From Bacteroidales bacterium H3 (GTDB lineage: Bacteria; Bacteroidota; Bacteroidia; Bacteroidales; Muribaculaceae): a DNA stretch of 64,000 nucleotides. A program made the translations under genes and the position numbers. The notes under the pieces are model-generated. The model was not told the DNA's origin and ran no database searches. It worked only from the letters and a program-made list of their open reading frames with translations. Below are positions 54,679 to 62,920 of the stretch, piece after piece; position 1 is the first letter of the stretch; every line of letters begins with the position of its first letter. Location: assembly GCA_001701135.1 (NCBI GenBank), contig DAAN01000014.1, positions 1 through 64,000 on the forward strand, in the 5' to 3' direction.

Positions 54679-56958
54679 TCAGTCGATGGGAATGATTCTT
54701 ATCTGGTCGAAAAGAATGGCGTTGGCCGTGGGGTCGGCATAGACAGGCGATGCCTGGAAATATCGCAGCTGCAGATGGTTTTCACCCTTTTGCAGAGTCA
54801 CTACCGGAGCGTTGGTCCAGGCGGTCATCTCCTGCCATGAGCGTGCCGCTCCGGCTGCGATATCCGAGCCGGTGAGCTGGGGAAACATGAGCACTGCGGC
54901 GGTGTGGCCGCCCACGCGCAACTGTCTCAGAGCCAGACGCCGCTGCGAGTTGACTACCCCCAGCCCGCTGACATAGCGCAGTTGCACCAGATAACGCCCC
55001 TCGCGCGGAGCGAAGAATGTGAAAGAGATGTTGCGGTTTTTCGAACGGTCGGATTCCACAAATTTCGATGCGAGGGTATGGTCCTCGAGTATCTTTGTGC
55101 CGGTCTTGGCAAGCGAGGATGCGTAGAGAATGAAATTGCTTGACGGAGGAGCGTATATGTAGGGGGCTGCGGAGAATCCGCTGTAGCGCGAATCGGCTAA
55201 ATAGCTCACCTGAACCACTACCGCGCGGCGAGCATTGTACAGGCGATAGTTAGGCGATAGAATCTCTTCGCTGAGGATGCCGTTGAGGTATGCCAGATAG
55301 CTGCCGTCGTCGTTGCCGTGGGGGCGCGACTCTTCGCTTGCTGTGGCCGAATCTGTCTCGGAAAAGGGTATGCCCGGGGCGAGGGTGGCGCGGCGCAGCG
55401 ACTGCCAGTGCACCACGGGCGGAGGCGGTGCCATAGGCGTGCCCTGCTGATAAGTCACTTTGCCGGGGTCGGCCGATGCCCCCGCGAGGGTGATGCGGAT
55501 GGTGTGCCTGCCGGTGAGCGATGCGGGGAGGAATGTGTCGGCCGGTTTGCCGTCGAGGGTGTATGTGGAGATTGCGCGGCCGGTGCCGGTGATGTGGATA
55601 TCGAGTATAGCATCGCGGTAGCGTAGCCCCGAGATCTGTTTGTCGCCGGGCAGGTTCTCGGGCACGTATGGGGCAAAGAAAACACCGTCGGGCATGAATT
55701 GCATTCCGAGCAGGCCTCTTGTTATCAATGAGGTGAATGTGGATCCGAATGCCGGTTTGCGCTTGCCTGAGGCGGCAAGCCGGCGCGCTTCTCCATGCAT
55801 GAGGGCACCGATTGCCTCGGAATAGGCAGCCTCATTGCCGGTGCGGGCGGCGGCGAGAGCACGCAGCGACAGCAGCAACATCTGCGGCACGGGGGAGGTG
55901 ACCGACCCGCGGAGCGCGGGAAGCTGTGGATGGAACAGTTCGGCGCCCTCTTGCGCGACGGGCGTTTTGCTCACTATGGCGCCGGCCATGGCGTCGGGCA
56001 GGATACCCGAAAGCACGGCGATACCCTGTGCGAGGTTGTCGGTGACCGACAGCTGAGTCTGACAATAGGGCACACCGTAGCTCAGGGCGCTCAGGCAACC
56101 CAGATTGGGGAGCCACATGCGGCGTTTGAGCGTGTGGAGCAGGGAGTCGGACGGCATTCTCAGATAGATGCTTTCAGGCGTCTGCGATGCGTAGGCGCCG
56201 CCGTTCCATCGTTTCTCCAGATTGTGCAGGGCGGCACAGTAGGCTACGTTGACCCCCGAAGTGCATTGGGCGAAGATGTCGGATGGCTGCATCCACTTGG
56301 GGAATATGCCGGGATTAGCCGCCATGTAGGGAGGAATACCGCAGAAAAGCCCCGTGGTGTGGTTGAAACTCATCGACATATCGTTGTCGACTACCTGCCT
56401 GGCCACGCGTCTCACCGTCGACAGCCAGTGCCTGTCGCCCGAGGCATTGGCCAGTTCTGAGGCGGCAAGGAGCCACTCGCCATTGCAGTTTATCAGCGGC
56501 CATCCCATGCGGTGTACTTCCTGAGGCACAACAAGGTCGTTGTGCAGACGGGAGCGGAGCAGAGCCATTGCCGGGTCGCTCTGCAGCGGGTTGAGATAGA
56601 TTTCGTAGGGTGTGCAGAGTGAGTAGCGTTCATGTGGCGCCGTCGACGCTTCGAGCCTGTAGAAGAAATCGAGCACCGGGATGCCCGAGCTGAAAGCCAT
56701 CGCCCCCTCGCGGGGGGGCGGCGCGGCGAGGGTGTCGGCGGCGTTTCCGTTTCGGCGGACAATCATCAGAGAGTCGGCGGCCACCGCCATTGTGACTCCA
56801 TTGTGAAGATCGATGCTGTCGGGCCATATGTCGCATGCCGTGTTGTGAAGTATGGGGGTCACGGGGCCGCGGCTCTCCTCTCTGCCGCATGAAGCGACAA
56901 GGATGGCCGCGGCTGTCAACAGCGCGAGAACACGCGGTGTATGGCTCCCGGTAGTCAC
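54679..56958 (-). CDS. Unrecognised six-hairpin-glycosidase-like lipoprotein
   Basis: A 759-residue lipoprotein (lipobox VASC, Cys near residue 24) that I cannot place in a named family. The middle, residues about 130-480, has the look of an (alpha/alpha)6 toroid: NCNGEWLLAASELANASGDRHWLSTVRRVA, TTGLFCGIPPYM, GVNVAYCAALHNLEKRW and FGSTFTSLITRGLLGMQFMPDGVFFAPYVPENL. A beta-sandwich follows, and residues about 565-759 resemble a carbohydrate-binding module with jelly-roll strands. It lies 33 nt upstream of the SusA-like gene on the same strand and so may handle a related alpha-glucan. No catalytic residues can be named with confidence. Confidence 0.7.
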   Translation of the reverse strand: MTTGSHTPRVLALLTAAAILVASCGREESRGPVTPILHNTACDIWPDSIDLHNGVTMAVAADSLMIVRRNGNAADTLAAPPPREGAMAFSSGIPVLDFFYRLEASTAPHERYSLCTPYEIYLNPLQSDPAMALLRSRLHNDLVVPQEVHRMGWPLINCNGEWLLAASELANASGDRHWLSTVRRVARQVVDNDMSMSFNHTTGLFCGIPPYMAANPGIFPKWMQPSDIFAQCTSGVNVAYCAALHNLEKRWNGGAYASQTPESIYLRMPSDSLLHTLKRRMWLPNLGCLSALSYGVPYCQTQLSVTDNLAQGIAVLSGILPDAMAGAIVSKTPVAQEGAELFHPQLPALRGSVTSPVPQMLLLSLRALAAARTGNEAAYSEAIGALMHGEARRLAASGKRKPAFGSTFTSLITRGLLGMQFMPDGVFFAPYVPENLPGDKQISGLRYRDAILDIHITGTGRAISTYTLDGKPADTFLPASLTGRHTIRITLAGASADPGKVTYQQGTPMAPPPPVVHWQSLRRATLAPGIPFSETDSATASEESRPHGNDDGSYLAYLNGILSEEILSPNYRLYNARRAVVVQVSYLADSRYSGFSAAPYIYAPPSSNFILYASSLAKTGTKILEDHTLASKFVESDRSKNRNISFTFFAPREGRYLVQLRYVSGLGVVNSQRRLALRQLRVGGHTAAVLMFPQLTGSDIAAGAARSWQEMTAWTNAPVVTLQKGENHLQLRYFQASPVYADPTANAILFDQIRIIPID

Positions 56959-56979
56959 AACAGGTTTACGATTGCGTCT

Positions 56980-58242
56980 TTACTTCTTGAATTTCTTGGC
57001 AACGGATGCGGGGACAGCCTCCTTGTTGACAAGAATGCCTACGGTTTTGGCCAGAAAATATGGCTCGGAAACATAGAGGAAACCGTCGTAGATCTGATTT
57101 GTGTCCCATGAATTGCGCACCTTGTAATAACGGTTGCCTTTGCGGTCGCGCGCGATGCCGATGATTTCCATGCCGTGGTCGTCGGTGGTCTCCTGGGAAT
57201 CAAACATCTGCTGGCGCAGTTCTTGTGTGATTTCCATCTCCTCTACAGGTTCCTTGATGTCGAAACGCTCCGAGGCGCGATCCTTGTCGGAGAGATGTAC
57301 CCAGCGCGAGAGTTCTGTGCCCTCAAGCGACTCGGCGTCGGTTTCGCGCGGCATCACGGCAAACCCTTCGGTCCATTTGAAACCGCCCTCGCTGACGTCG
57401 GCCGACCATGCCACGGGATAACCCTTTTCAATGGCGTTGTCGACAATCGCTTTCAGCTCCTCCATCGGCACGTTGCGCGAAGATGCCCACAACCAGTTGT
57501 CTGGCACTTCAATGGGGAATTCGGTGTAAAAGGGGTGATGGGTGAAAGAGGTGTATGACACATAGTCATCCATGTTCAGCGGGAGAGATTTGGCATAGCT
57601 CTCAGGAGTGTAGCTTTTACCGTTGACGGTGAATGTGGCCGGAACTTCTCCGAGATATGCATCGAGAATACCCTCGAAGCCCTTGCGCCAGGCCGTGGAA
57701 ATCTTTTTGTTGGGATTCTTGACAATGGCGTCGAGATAGGCTTTAAGAGTGGCGTCGAGTTCGCCATGGACATGCTTTTTCTCGCCATAGTTCAGACCGG
57801 AATAAACACTCTCGGGCAGTGCGCCGTAGCGGGCGAAAACGTAAGGAACATCGAGCGCCGAACCGCCGGCGGCGAAGTGTGAGCCGCCATACATGCGTAC
57901 ATATTTGTCGGCCTTGTCGAGATAGCACTGACGCACCACAAACATTTCGCTGAGGTCGAGCGAGTCGGTACCTTTGCGCAGCAGCTCATCCTCGAGAAAA
58001 GAGGTGGAGGAGAAGCTCCAGCATGTGCCGCTCTTGTTCTGGTCCTTGACTGAGGTGTGGGGCAGCACTTTTATGTCGATGAATCCGAAACCGGCGATGG
58101 AATCTGCCACGGAGTCGGCAGCTTCGGAGTCGGGATCGAATGTGGTTGCCGCCATGCAGGAATTACCCGCATTGACATTAGCGCCTGCCATGAAAGCCAT
58201 GGCGCCGATAGCGAAAAGAGATGCTTTGGAGTGATATTTCAT
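56980..58242 (-). CDS. Exported C1B (bleomycin hydrolase-type) cysteine peptidase
   Basis: Aminopeptidase-C-like papain-fold peptidase of about 420 residues. ATG at 58242 gives a signal peptide (MKYHSKASLFAIGAMAFMAG); the frame can be extended upstream but that part is the leader. The catalytic Cys is in KSGTCWSFSSTSFLEDELLRKG, the His in DDHGMEIIGIARDRKGNRYYKVRNSW and the Asn in RNSW. Most PepC proteins are cytoplasmic; the export signal here is characteristic of Bacteroidetes homologs. A 17-nt dispersed element lies in its leader. Confidence 0.9.
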   Translation of the reverse strand: MKYHSKASLFAIGAMAFMAGANVNAGNSCMAATTFDPDSEAADSVADSIAGFGFIDIKVLPHTSVKDQNKSGTCWSFSSTSFLEDELLRKGTDSLDLSEMFVVRQCYLDKADKYVRMYGGSHFAAGGSALDVPYVFARYGALPESVYSGLNYGEKKHVHGELDATLKAYLDAIVKNPNKKISTAWRKGFEGILDAYLGEVPATFTVNGKSYTPESYAKSLPLNMDDYVSYTSFTHHPFYTEFPIEVPDNWLWASSRNVPMEELKAIVDNAIEKGYPVAWSADVSEGGFKWTEGFAVMPRETDAESLEGTELSRWVHLSDKDRASERFDIKEPVEEMEITQELRQQMFDSQETTDDHGMEIIGIARDRKGNRYYKVRNSWDTNQIYDGFLYVSEPYFLAKTVGILVNKEAVPASVAKKFKK

Positions 58243-58252
58243 GTCGAAACGA

Positions 58253-58271
58253 TTATTATTAAACAAGCTCT
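58253..58271 (-). repeat. 17-nt dispersed element in the C1 peptidase leader
   Basis: AAGAGCTTGTTTAATAAT on the minus strand, between a -7 element (TAACTTTG, 58313-58306) and the ATG at 58242. Sense orientation to the gene. Confidence 0.7.
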
Positions 58272-58305
58272 TAGAGTAATGCCGGCACCTTGCCGACTCT
58301 GACAG

Positions 58306-58313
58306 CAAAGTTA
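58306..58313 (-). promoter_or_regulatory. -7 element of the C1 peptidase gene
   Basis: TAACTTTG on the minus strand, predicting a leader of about 60 nt that includes the 17-nt element and a CCGGC-type inverted repeat. Confidence 0.55.
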
Positions 58314-58431
58314 CAGAAAAATTTCGACATGTCTATGAATGACCCGACAGTTTCAATGATAATCCGTTTCGATCAGGTCGACGATCGATGCCGGGACAAA
58401 GAGAGAACCCGATGCGTCGCTGCCATCCTTT

Positions 58432-58539
58432 TCATTTCTGTTGATTTCCTTTTTTATTGTTGAGTTTCTTATGGAGGTGAGCGCCGATGATGGCTCCGAT
58501 TATAGATCCGAGAAGCGGGAGAAATATTATAGGGTCCAT
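58432..58539 (-). CDS. Possible small membrane protein
   Basis: A 35-codon ORF starting MDPIIFLPLLGSIIGAIIGA and ending in a basic tail (KKLNNKKGNQQK). It has one hydrophobic segment with GxxxG spacing followed by positive charges. It starts 30 nt after the stop of the upstream receptor-like gene on the same strand. The pattern is that of small single-pass peptides (holin- or type-I-toxin-like), but short hydrophobic ORFs arise by chance. No clear ribosome site. Confidence 0.35.
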   Translation of the reverse strand: MDPIIFLPLLGSIIGAIIGAHLHKKLNNKKGNQQK

Positions 58540-58569
58540 AGTGCTTGGCGGTTATTTCTTTTAAGATGG

Positions 58570-61149
58570 TTATTTCCTTAATGATATTGAGAATAACAGC
58601 TGACGGCCACGGAGGTGTCGCCGGCTCTCGAAGGATGAGAGTTGCGAGTAGGTGGTGTAGTTGTAGCTTCGCTTGTTCAGAATGTTGGTAAGCGCCGCTG
58701 AAAATTCTATTCTCTTGTTGAGCTGATAGGTCAGTCGGGTGTCGAGCATCACTATGTCTTTATAGTTATGCTCGGTCAGCTCGTTGCGGTAATGCTCGCC
58801 GCTGACGGTCCACTGCCATTTGCGATGAGGAATAAATGTGAGGCTTAGCTCATTCTCCATGGTCGATAGCCACGATTCACTCATCCCGTTCATGGTCAGG
58901 CGGCTGTCGGAATAGTCTATGCGGTAGTCGAAGCTGAACCAGCGGCACGGGGTGCCGTTGATTTTGCCACCGATGCTCCAGCCCGTGCTGACCGAATTTA
59001 CCGACTGCCGTTGTGAAAGCAAGTGTGATTCGTTGCGGTTGAACGAACCGTTGACATTGCAGCTTCCGCGCATGAAGTCGAGGGTCTTGCCGATGTTGCC
59101 CATCGCCATGAGCATTTTGCTGTCGTTCGCGGCATCGGCGTAGCTGTAGACAACATAGTCGCCATAGAGCTGCTGCGCCATTGTATAGGAGAGGTGGGTC
59201 CATGAATGCATCACCATGCCGTTGGCAAACAGCCCGCGGCGCGTGTGTTTGTAATTGAAATTAGCCGACACGTTCTGCGACGATGAGTTATAGAAATTAT
59301 CCACACCCGCTTTCAGCGTGCGGTAGTTGGTCATTATCAGCCCCGGATGGATAAGGTTGAGATTCATCGGCGATCGTCCGAGGCCTCCGCGCAGAGAGCC
59401 TGAAAAGCGGTTGTTCGGCTTCCAGTTAAAATTGAGCGATGGAGAAAAATAGAGTTCGTTGTGGTTGGCAATCGCCTTGTCAAAGTTATAATGGGCGTAG
59501 CTTACGGGCAGGTTGAGCGAGAGGTTTACACGGCGCACCCAATATTCCAGCCTTGGCGTTGCATACACAGTTATATAATTGGTGTTGACCACGTTTTCGG
59601 TAAGTCCGGGGAGTTCCTCCGGGAGATTGGGCAACTGTGAGTCCATGGAACGTATATACCCCTTTATGCCACCCTCGAGGCTCAGCGTCACGCCCTTTAT
59701 GCTGAATGCGTAAGCGGCGCTCTCATGGGTATAGAAAGCGTGATCGGAGATATATTGCCGGAAATGTTGACCGTTCATGTCGAGATTGAGCGTCTGCGGC
59801 AGTGATTCCCATTCGTTCACGCTATGGAATGTCACAAGATGGTTCCCTTTGAAGCGCTTGATCAGTTTGAACTTGTTGCTGACATAGTAATCGGGCAACT
59901 TTGCCGACTGTCTGTTGGGTAGCGATCCGGTTGTGGCCAGGTTCAAGTCATCCCAGTCTATATTGGTCTGGAGCGTGTTGTTGATAAATGCGGTCTTTTG
60001 GTTCAGCTCATAGATGAATTTGCCGCTGAGAGAGTGACTGTGTTCGGTGCCGCTACGATTTTCGGAGATCAGTCGGTCCTCTTCGTTGAGAAAGTAGGTG
60101 GTGATATTCTCGGCTGCCGCCTCGACCCGATTAAAAGAATAATCGATATTTGCCTTGAACTCGCCGCGCCCGAATTTCCACAGATTGTTGGTCGATACGA
60201 GGAAGGAGCGGTTGAACAGCGTCCGTTTGTCGCTTAGAGAGGGAACACCGGGCAGTCCTATGCTCACTTGTCGGCTCAATCCGGTCTGTCGGTTTTCGGC
60301 GAAGAAGTCGGTTCCCGACGATGAAAGGTTTTCGCCGGTATTGTTGGTGCGCAGTGTTGTGATGTTCTGAAATCCGGGCATTACGGCCATGGCAAACAGC
60401 TCTCCGTCCCATATCGCGCCTGCGGGTTCCCACGAATAGCCGCCGCCGGCATCGCCGTGGAAGCTCCAGGTGGCTTTTGCTTTGTTTTTCAGTTTGAGGT
60501 TGATTGCCGCCTTGTTGGAAAACGCGATGCCTGAAAGCACCTGCATGGGCTGGTGGTTCTCCATTACCTCGACCGCACCCACATCCTCGTGGCTGATACC
60601 GTTGGTGGCGATGCCGTATTTTCCGCCGAGGAGGTCGGCACCTTCAATATAAAATTTGTTGATGTCCTCGCCCTGATATTGTATTTTGCCGCTCTTGGCC
60701 ACATCTATGCCGGGCATACGTTTCAACACGTCGCCGATGGAGCGGTCCTGTGCCTGAGCGAAGCTGCCGACACGGTAAGAGATGGTATCGCCCTGCTCGC
60801 GAATCCGGTCGGCCTTGACAGTGACCTCTTTAAGCAAAGTTGTGCCCGGCTCCATTCTCACGATCAGAGGGAACTCGACGTTGTCAAGCGGCATCGACTG
60901 CCTGGCGAAACTCATCATGGTAACTTCCAGCCGGCACCCGCTGACCGATGGCATTGTCATGGCAAAACTGCCGTCGGCTTTCGACGATGCGAACTTTTTT
61001 ATTTTGCCGTCAGCCCCTTTGACTATTACCGATGCTCCGACAACAGGCTCGTCGGTCTCGCGGTCGACAACCGTGCCCCTAACGTTAATTTGCGCGAAGA
61101 TAGTTGTGGCCGTCAGCAGATAGATGAGCGATGTCAGCAGTCGTGTCAT
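58570..61149 (-). CDS. TonB-receptor-like outer-membrane protein with regulatory domain
   Basis: An 859-residue outer-membrane protein with signal MTRLLTSLIYLLTATTIFAQ. Residues 20-105 form a carboxypeptidase-regulatory-like sandwich (INVRGTVVDRETDEPVVGASVIVKG). A plug domain follows (IGDVLKRMPGIDVAKSGKIQYQGEDINKFYIEGADLLGG) and then a large beta-barrel. It belongs to the CarboxypepD_reg plus TonB receptor class, without an adjacent SusD or sigma/anti-sigma pair; the substrate is unknown. The barrel ends LRGRQLLFSISLRK, without the usual final aromatic. Confidence 0.85.
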   Translation of the reverse strand: MTRLLTSLIYLLTATTIFAQINVRGTVVDRETDEPVVGASVIVKGADGKIKKFASSKADGSFAMTMPSVSGCRLEVTMMSFARQSMPLDNVEFPLIVRMEPGTTLLKEVTVKADRIREQGDTISYRVGSFAQAQDRSIGDVLKRMPGIDVAKSGKIQYQGEDINKFYIEGADLLGGKYGIATNGISHEDVGAVEVMENHQPMQVLSGIAFSNKAAINLKLKNKAKATWSFHGDAGGGYSWEPAGAIWDGELFAMAVMPGFQNITTLRTNNTGENLSSSGTDFFAENRQTGLSRQVSIGLPGVPSLSDKRTLFNRSFLVSTNNLWKFGRGEFKANIDYSFNRVEAAAENITTYFLNEEDRLISENRSGTEHSHSLSGKFIYELNQKTAFINNTLQTNIDWDDLNLATTGSLPNRQSAKLPDYYVSNKFKLIKRFKGNHLVTFHSVNEWESLPQTLNLDMNGQHFRQYISDHAFYTHESAAYAFSIKGVTLSLEGGIKGYIRSMDSQLPNLPEELPGLTENVVNTNYITVYATPRLEYWVRRVNLSLNLPVSYAHYNFDKAIANHNELYFSPSLNFNWKPNNRFSGSLRGGLGRSPMNLNLIHPGLIMTNYRTLKAGVDNFYNSSSQNVSANFNYKHTRRGLFANGMVMHSWTHLSYTMAQQLYGDYVVYSYADAANDSKMLMAMGNIGKTLDFMRGSCNVNGSFNRNESHLLSQRQSVNSVSTGWSIGGKINGTPCRWFSFDYRIDYSDSRLTMNGMSESWLSTMENELSLTFIPHRKWQWTVSGEHYRNELTEHNYKDIVMLDTRLTYQLNKRIEFSAALTNILNKRSYNYTTYSQLSSFESRRHLRGRQLLFSISLRK

Positions 61150-61449
61150 AAATGTGATGATAGTTTGTTACGGCATATCAGCCGAAGATTTTACGACGTA
61201 AAGGTATTAACTATTTTTTTAGTTGTGTTCGCTGAATTCTGACTTTAACACTATTTTAACTAATGATTTGCCATATTGCTTTAGCTGATAGGTTTGAAAG
61301 AGTGGTTTTGACAGGTTGGTAAATCCGGTTTGTGAAATTTTTGTAAAAAGACTTTGCTGTTTAAAAGAAAATGCGTACTTTTGCAGGCCATTACTCAAGT
61401 CGCCCTACCAACGACGCCCGATTAACGAACAAAACAACTACTTAATAAA
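61150..61449. other. Divergent intergenic region
   Basis: About 300 nt between the minus-strand receptor gene and rpmE2. The right part holds the rpmE2 promoter. The left part is A+T rich with no matching minus-strand -7 element and no ORF that I would believe. Confidence 0.4.
61353..61383 (+). promoter_or_regulatory. Promoter of rpmE2
   Basis: TTTG at 61353-61356, a 19-nt spacer and TACTTTTG at 61376-61383; leader of about 63 nt to the ATG at 61450. Confidence 0.78.
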
Positions 61450-61704
61450 ATGAAAAAAGACATCCATCCTTCCAACTATCGCAAAGTAGTTTTCAAAGAT
61501 ATGTCGAATGAAGAGACTTTCATCGTTCATTCCACCGTGGCTGCCAAGGAGACTATCGAAATCGATGGCGAGACTTATCCCCTGGTGAAGCTTGAAATCA
61601 CCTCTTCCTCGCATCCTTTCTTCACCGGCAAGCAGAAGCTGGTCGACACCGCAGGCCGCGTCGACAAATTCCGTTCGCGCTACGGCGACCGCAAAAAGAA
61701 CTGA
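61450..61704 (+). CDS. rpmE2: 50S ribosomal protein L31 type B
   Basis: Large-subunit ribosomal protein of 84 residues: [63 protein letters not shown], the full type B signature. It lacks the zinc-binding Cys residues of type A, as usual. Monocistronic, with its own promoter and a strong terminator whose T tract overlaps the next promoter. Confidence 0.97.
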   Translation: MKKDIHPSNYRKVVFKDMSNEETFIVHSTVAAKETIEIDGETYPLVKLEITSSSHPFFTGKQKLVDTAGRVDKFRSRYGDRKKN

Positions 61705-61731
61705 TTCCGCTTCCGGAATTCACGATATAAG

Positions 61732-61766
61732 GCGGAGTGTCCTCTACAGGCACTCCGCTTTTTTTG
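61732..61766 (+). terminator. Terminator of rpmE2
   Basis: GCGGAGTG (61732-61739) pairs with CACTCCGC (61751-61758), followed by seven T residues. The T run overlaps the TTTG element (61763-61766) of the mltG promoter. Confidence 0.9.
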
Positions 61767-61793
61767 TCGTTCGGGGAAATTTTTGTAATTTTG
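61763..61793 (+). promoter_or_regulatory. Promoter of mltG
   Basis: TTTG at 61763-61766, a 19-nt spacer and TAATTTTG at 61786-61793; ATG at 61811, leader about 14 nt. It supports the start chosen for mltG rather than the longer upstream frame. Confidence 0.82.
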
Positions 61794-61810
61794 GGGGTCG
61801 AAAAATCGGT

Positions 61811-62893
61811 ATGAAAGATAATCAGGCCAACAAAAAGTCAAACGGACGGAAGCGCAAACGCTCCCACACTTTCCGAAAAATATTAGTCACGGCCATCTGC
61901 ATTTTTGTTATGGGATGGGGCGTGTGGCATTTCACGGTCATGGCAAGCCGCTACGACGGCGAGGAGCCCGCATGGGTGAGGATTCCCCACGGCGCCACGG
62001 AGCAGCAGGTTGCCGATTCGCTCAAAGCAGCCGTAGGAGACCGGTTTGCCCGCAAGGTGATGGGATACTGGAGCGGCGACCCGGCCAAGGCGCGCGGCGC
62101 CTATCTCATTGCGCCGGATGACAAGGCCATCAGTGTGGCGCGCCGTCTTGAAAATGGCCGACAGACCCCTGTAAAGCTCACGTTCAACAATATCCGCACC
62201 CTGCCGCAACTCGAAAGCCGATTGAATGCGCGCATGGACTGGGCCGACGGAGAGTTTATGGAGGCGTTCCGCAACGAAGCCAGACTTCTGAATGTGACCC
62301 CGGAAATGCTGCTGGGTCGTATGGCGCCTGATACCTATGAAGTCTACTGGACTTCGACGCCCGACAAAGTTATCGAAAAAATCCTGTCGAACTACAACAG
62401 CTTCTGGACCCCGGAGCGCAAGGCGAAGGCCGCATCCATAGGGCTTACCCCCGACCAGGTGGCCATAATCGCATCCATCGCCGAGGAGGAGAGCAACAAG
62501 CCCGACGAAAGGGGAATGATAGCCCGCCTGTACATGAACCGTCTTGACCGCGGCATGCGTCTGCAGGCCGATCCCACGGTGAAATATGCCATAGGCGATT
62601 TTGCTATAAAGCGCGTGGGCGGCGCTATGCTTAATGTGGATTCTCCCTACAACACCTACCGCTATGCCGGACTCCCCCCATCGCCCATCCGAATTCCCGA
62701 CTTGCGTACTCTCGATGCCGTGCTCGACGCACCCGCTCACGACTATATTTATATGTGTGCCAAAGCCGACTTCTCGGGTTATCACGATTTCACGAGCGAC
62801 TACGCCACACATCTGCGCAAGGCGGCGGAATATCGCCGGGCACTCGACGCAAACGGTTATTCTCTCGACCCTCCGGCCTCCGACAACAACTGA
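61811..62893 (+). CDS. mltG: Endolytic peptidoglycan transglycosylase MltG
   Basis: Inner-membrane enzyme that cleaves nascent glycan strands to set their length. The 360-residue protein starts MKDNQANKKSNGRKRKR, a basic cytoplasmic stretch, followed by one membrane helix (ILVTAICIFVMGWGVWHF). The LysM-like part is followed by the catalytic domain: FWTPERKAKAASIGLTPDQVAIIASIAEEESNKPDERGMIARLYMNRL, whose Glu in AEEES is the likely catalytic residue, then MRLQADPTVKYAIGD and SPYNTYRYAGLPPSPI. A frame open upstream of the promoter is not used. Confidence 0.96.
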   Translation: MKDNQANKKSNGRKRKRSHTFRKILVTAICIFVMGWGVWHFTVMASRYDGEEPAWVRIPHGATEQQVADSLKAAVGDRFARKVMGYWSGDPAKARGAYLIAPDDKAISVARRLENGRQTPVKLTFNNIRTLPQLESRLNARMDWADGEFMEAFRNEARLLNVTPEMLLGRMAPDTYEVYWTSTPDKVIEKILSNYNSFWTPERKAKAASIGLTPDQVAIIASIAEEESNKPDERGMIARLYMNRLDRGMRLQADPTVKYAIGDFAIKRVGGAMLNVDSPYNTYRYAGLPPSPIRIPDLRTLDAVLDAPAHDYIYMCAKADFSGYHDFTSDYATHLRKAAEYRRALDANGYSLDPPASDNN

Positions 62894-62920
62894 ACCGAGG
62901 ATAAACCACATACTACTACT

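Noticed and set aside
52777..56958. Complete starch utilisation locus
   Set aside because: A SusA-like enzyme is present, but no SusC/SusD pair, SusB, SusG or SusR-type regulator is adjacent.
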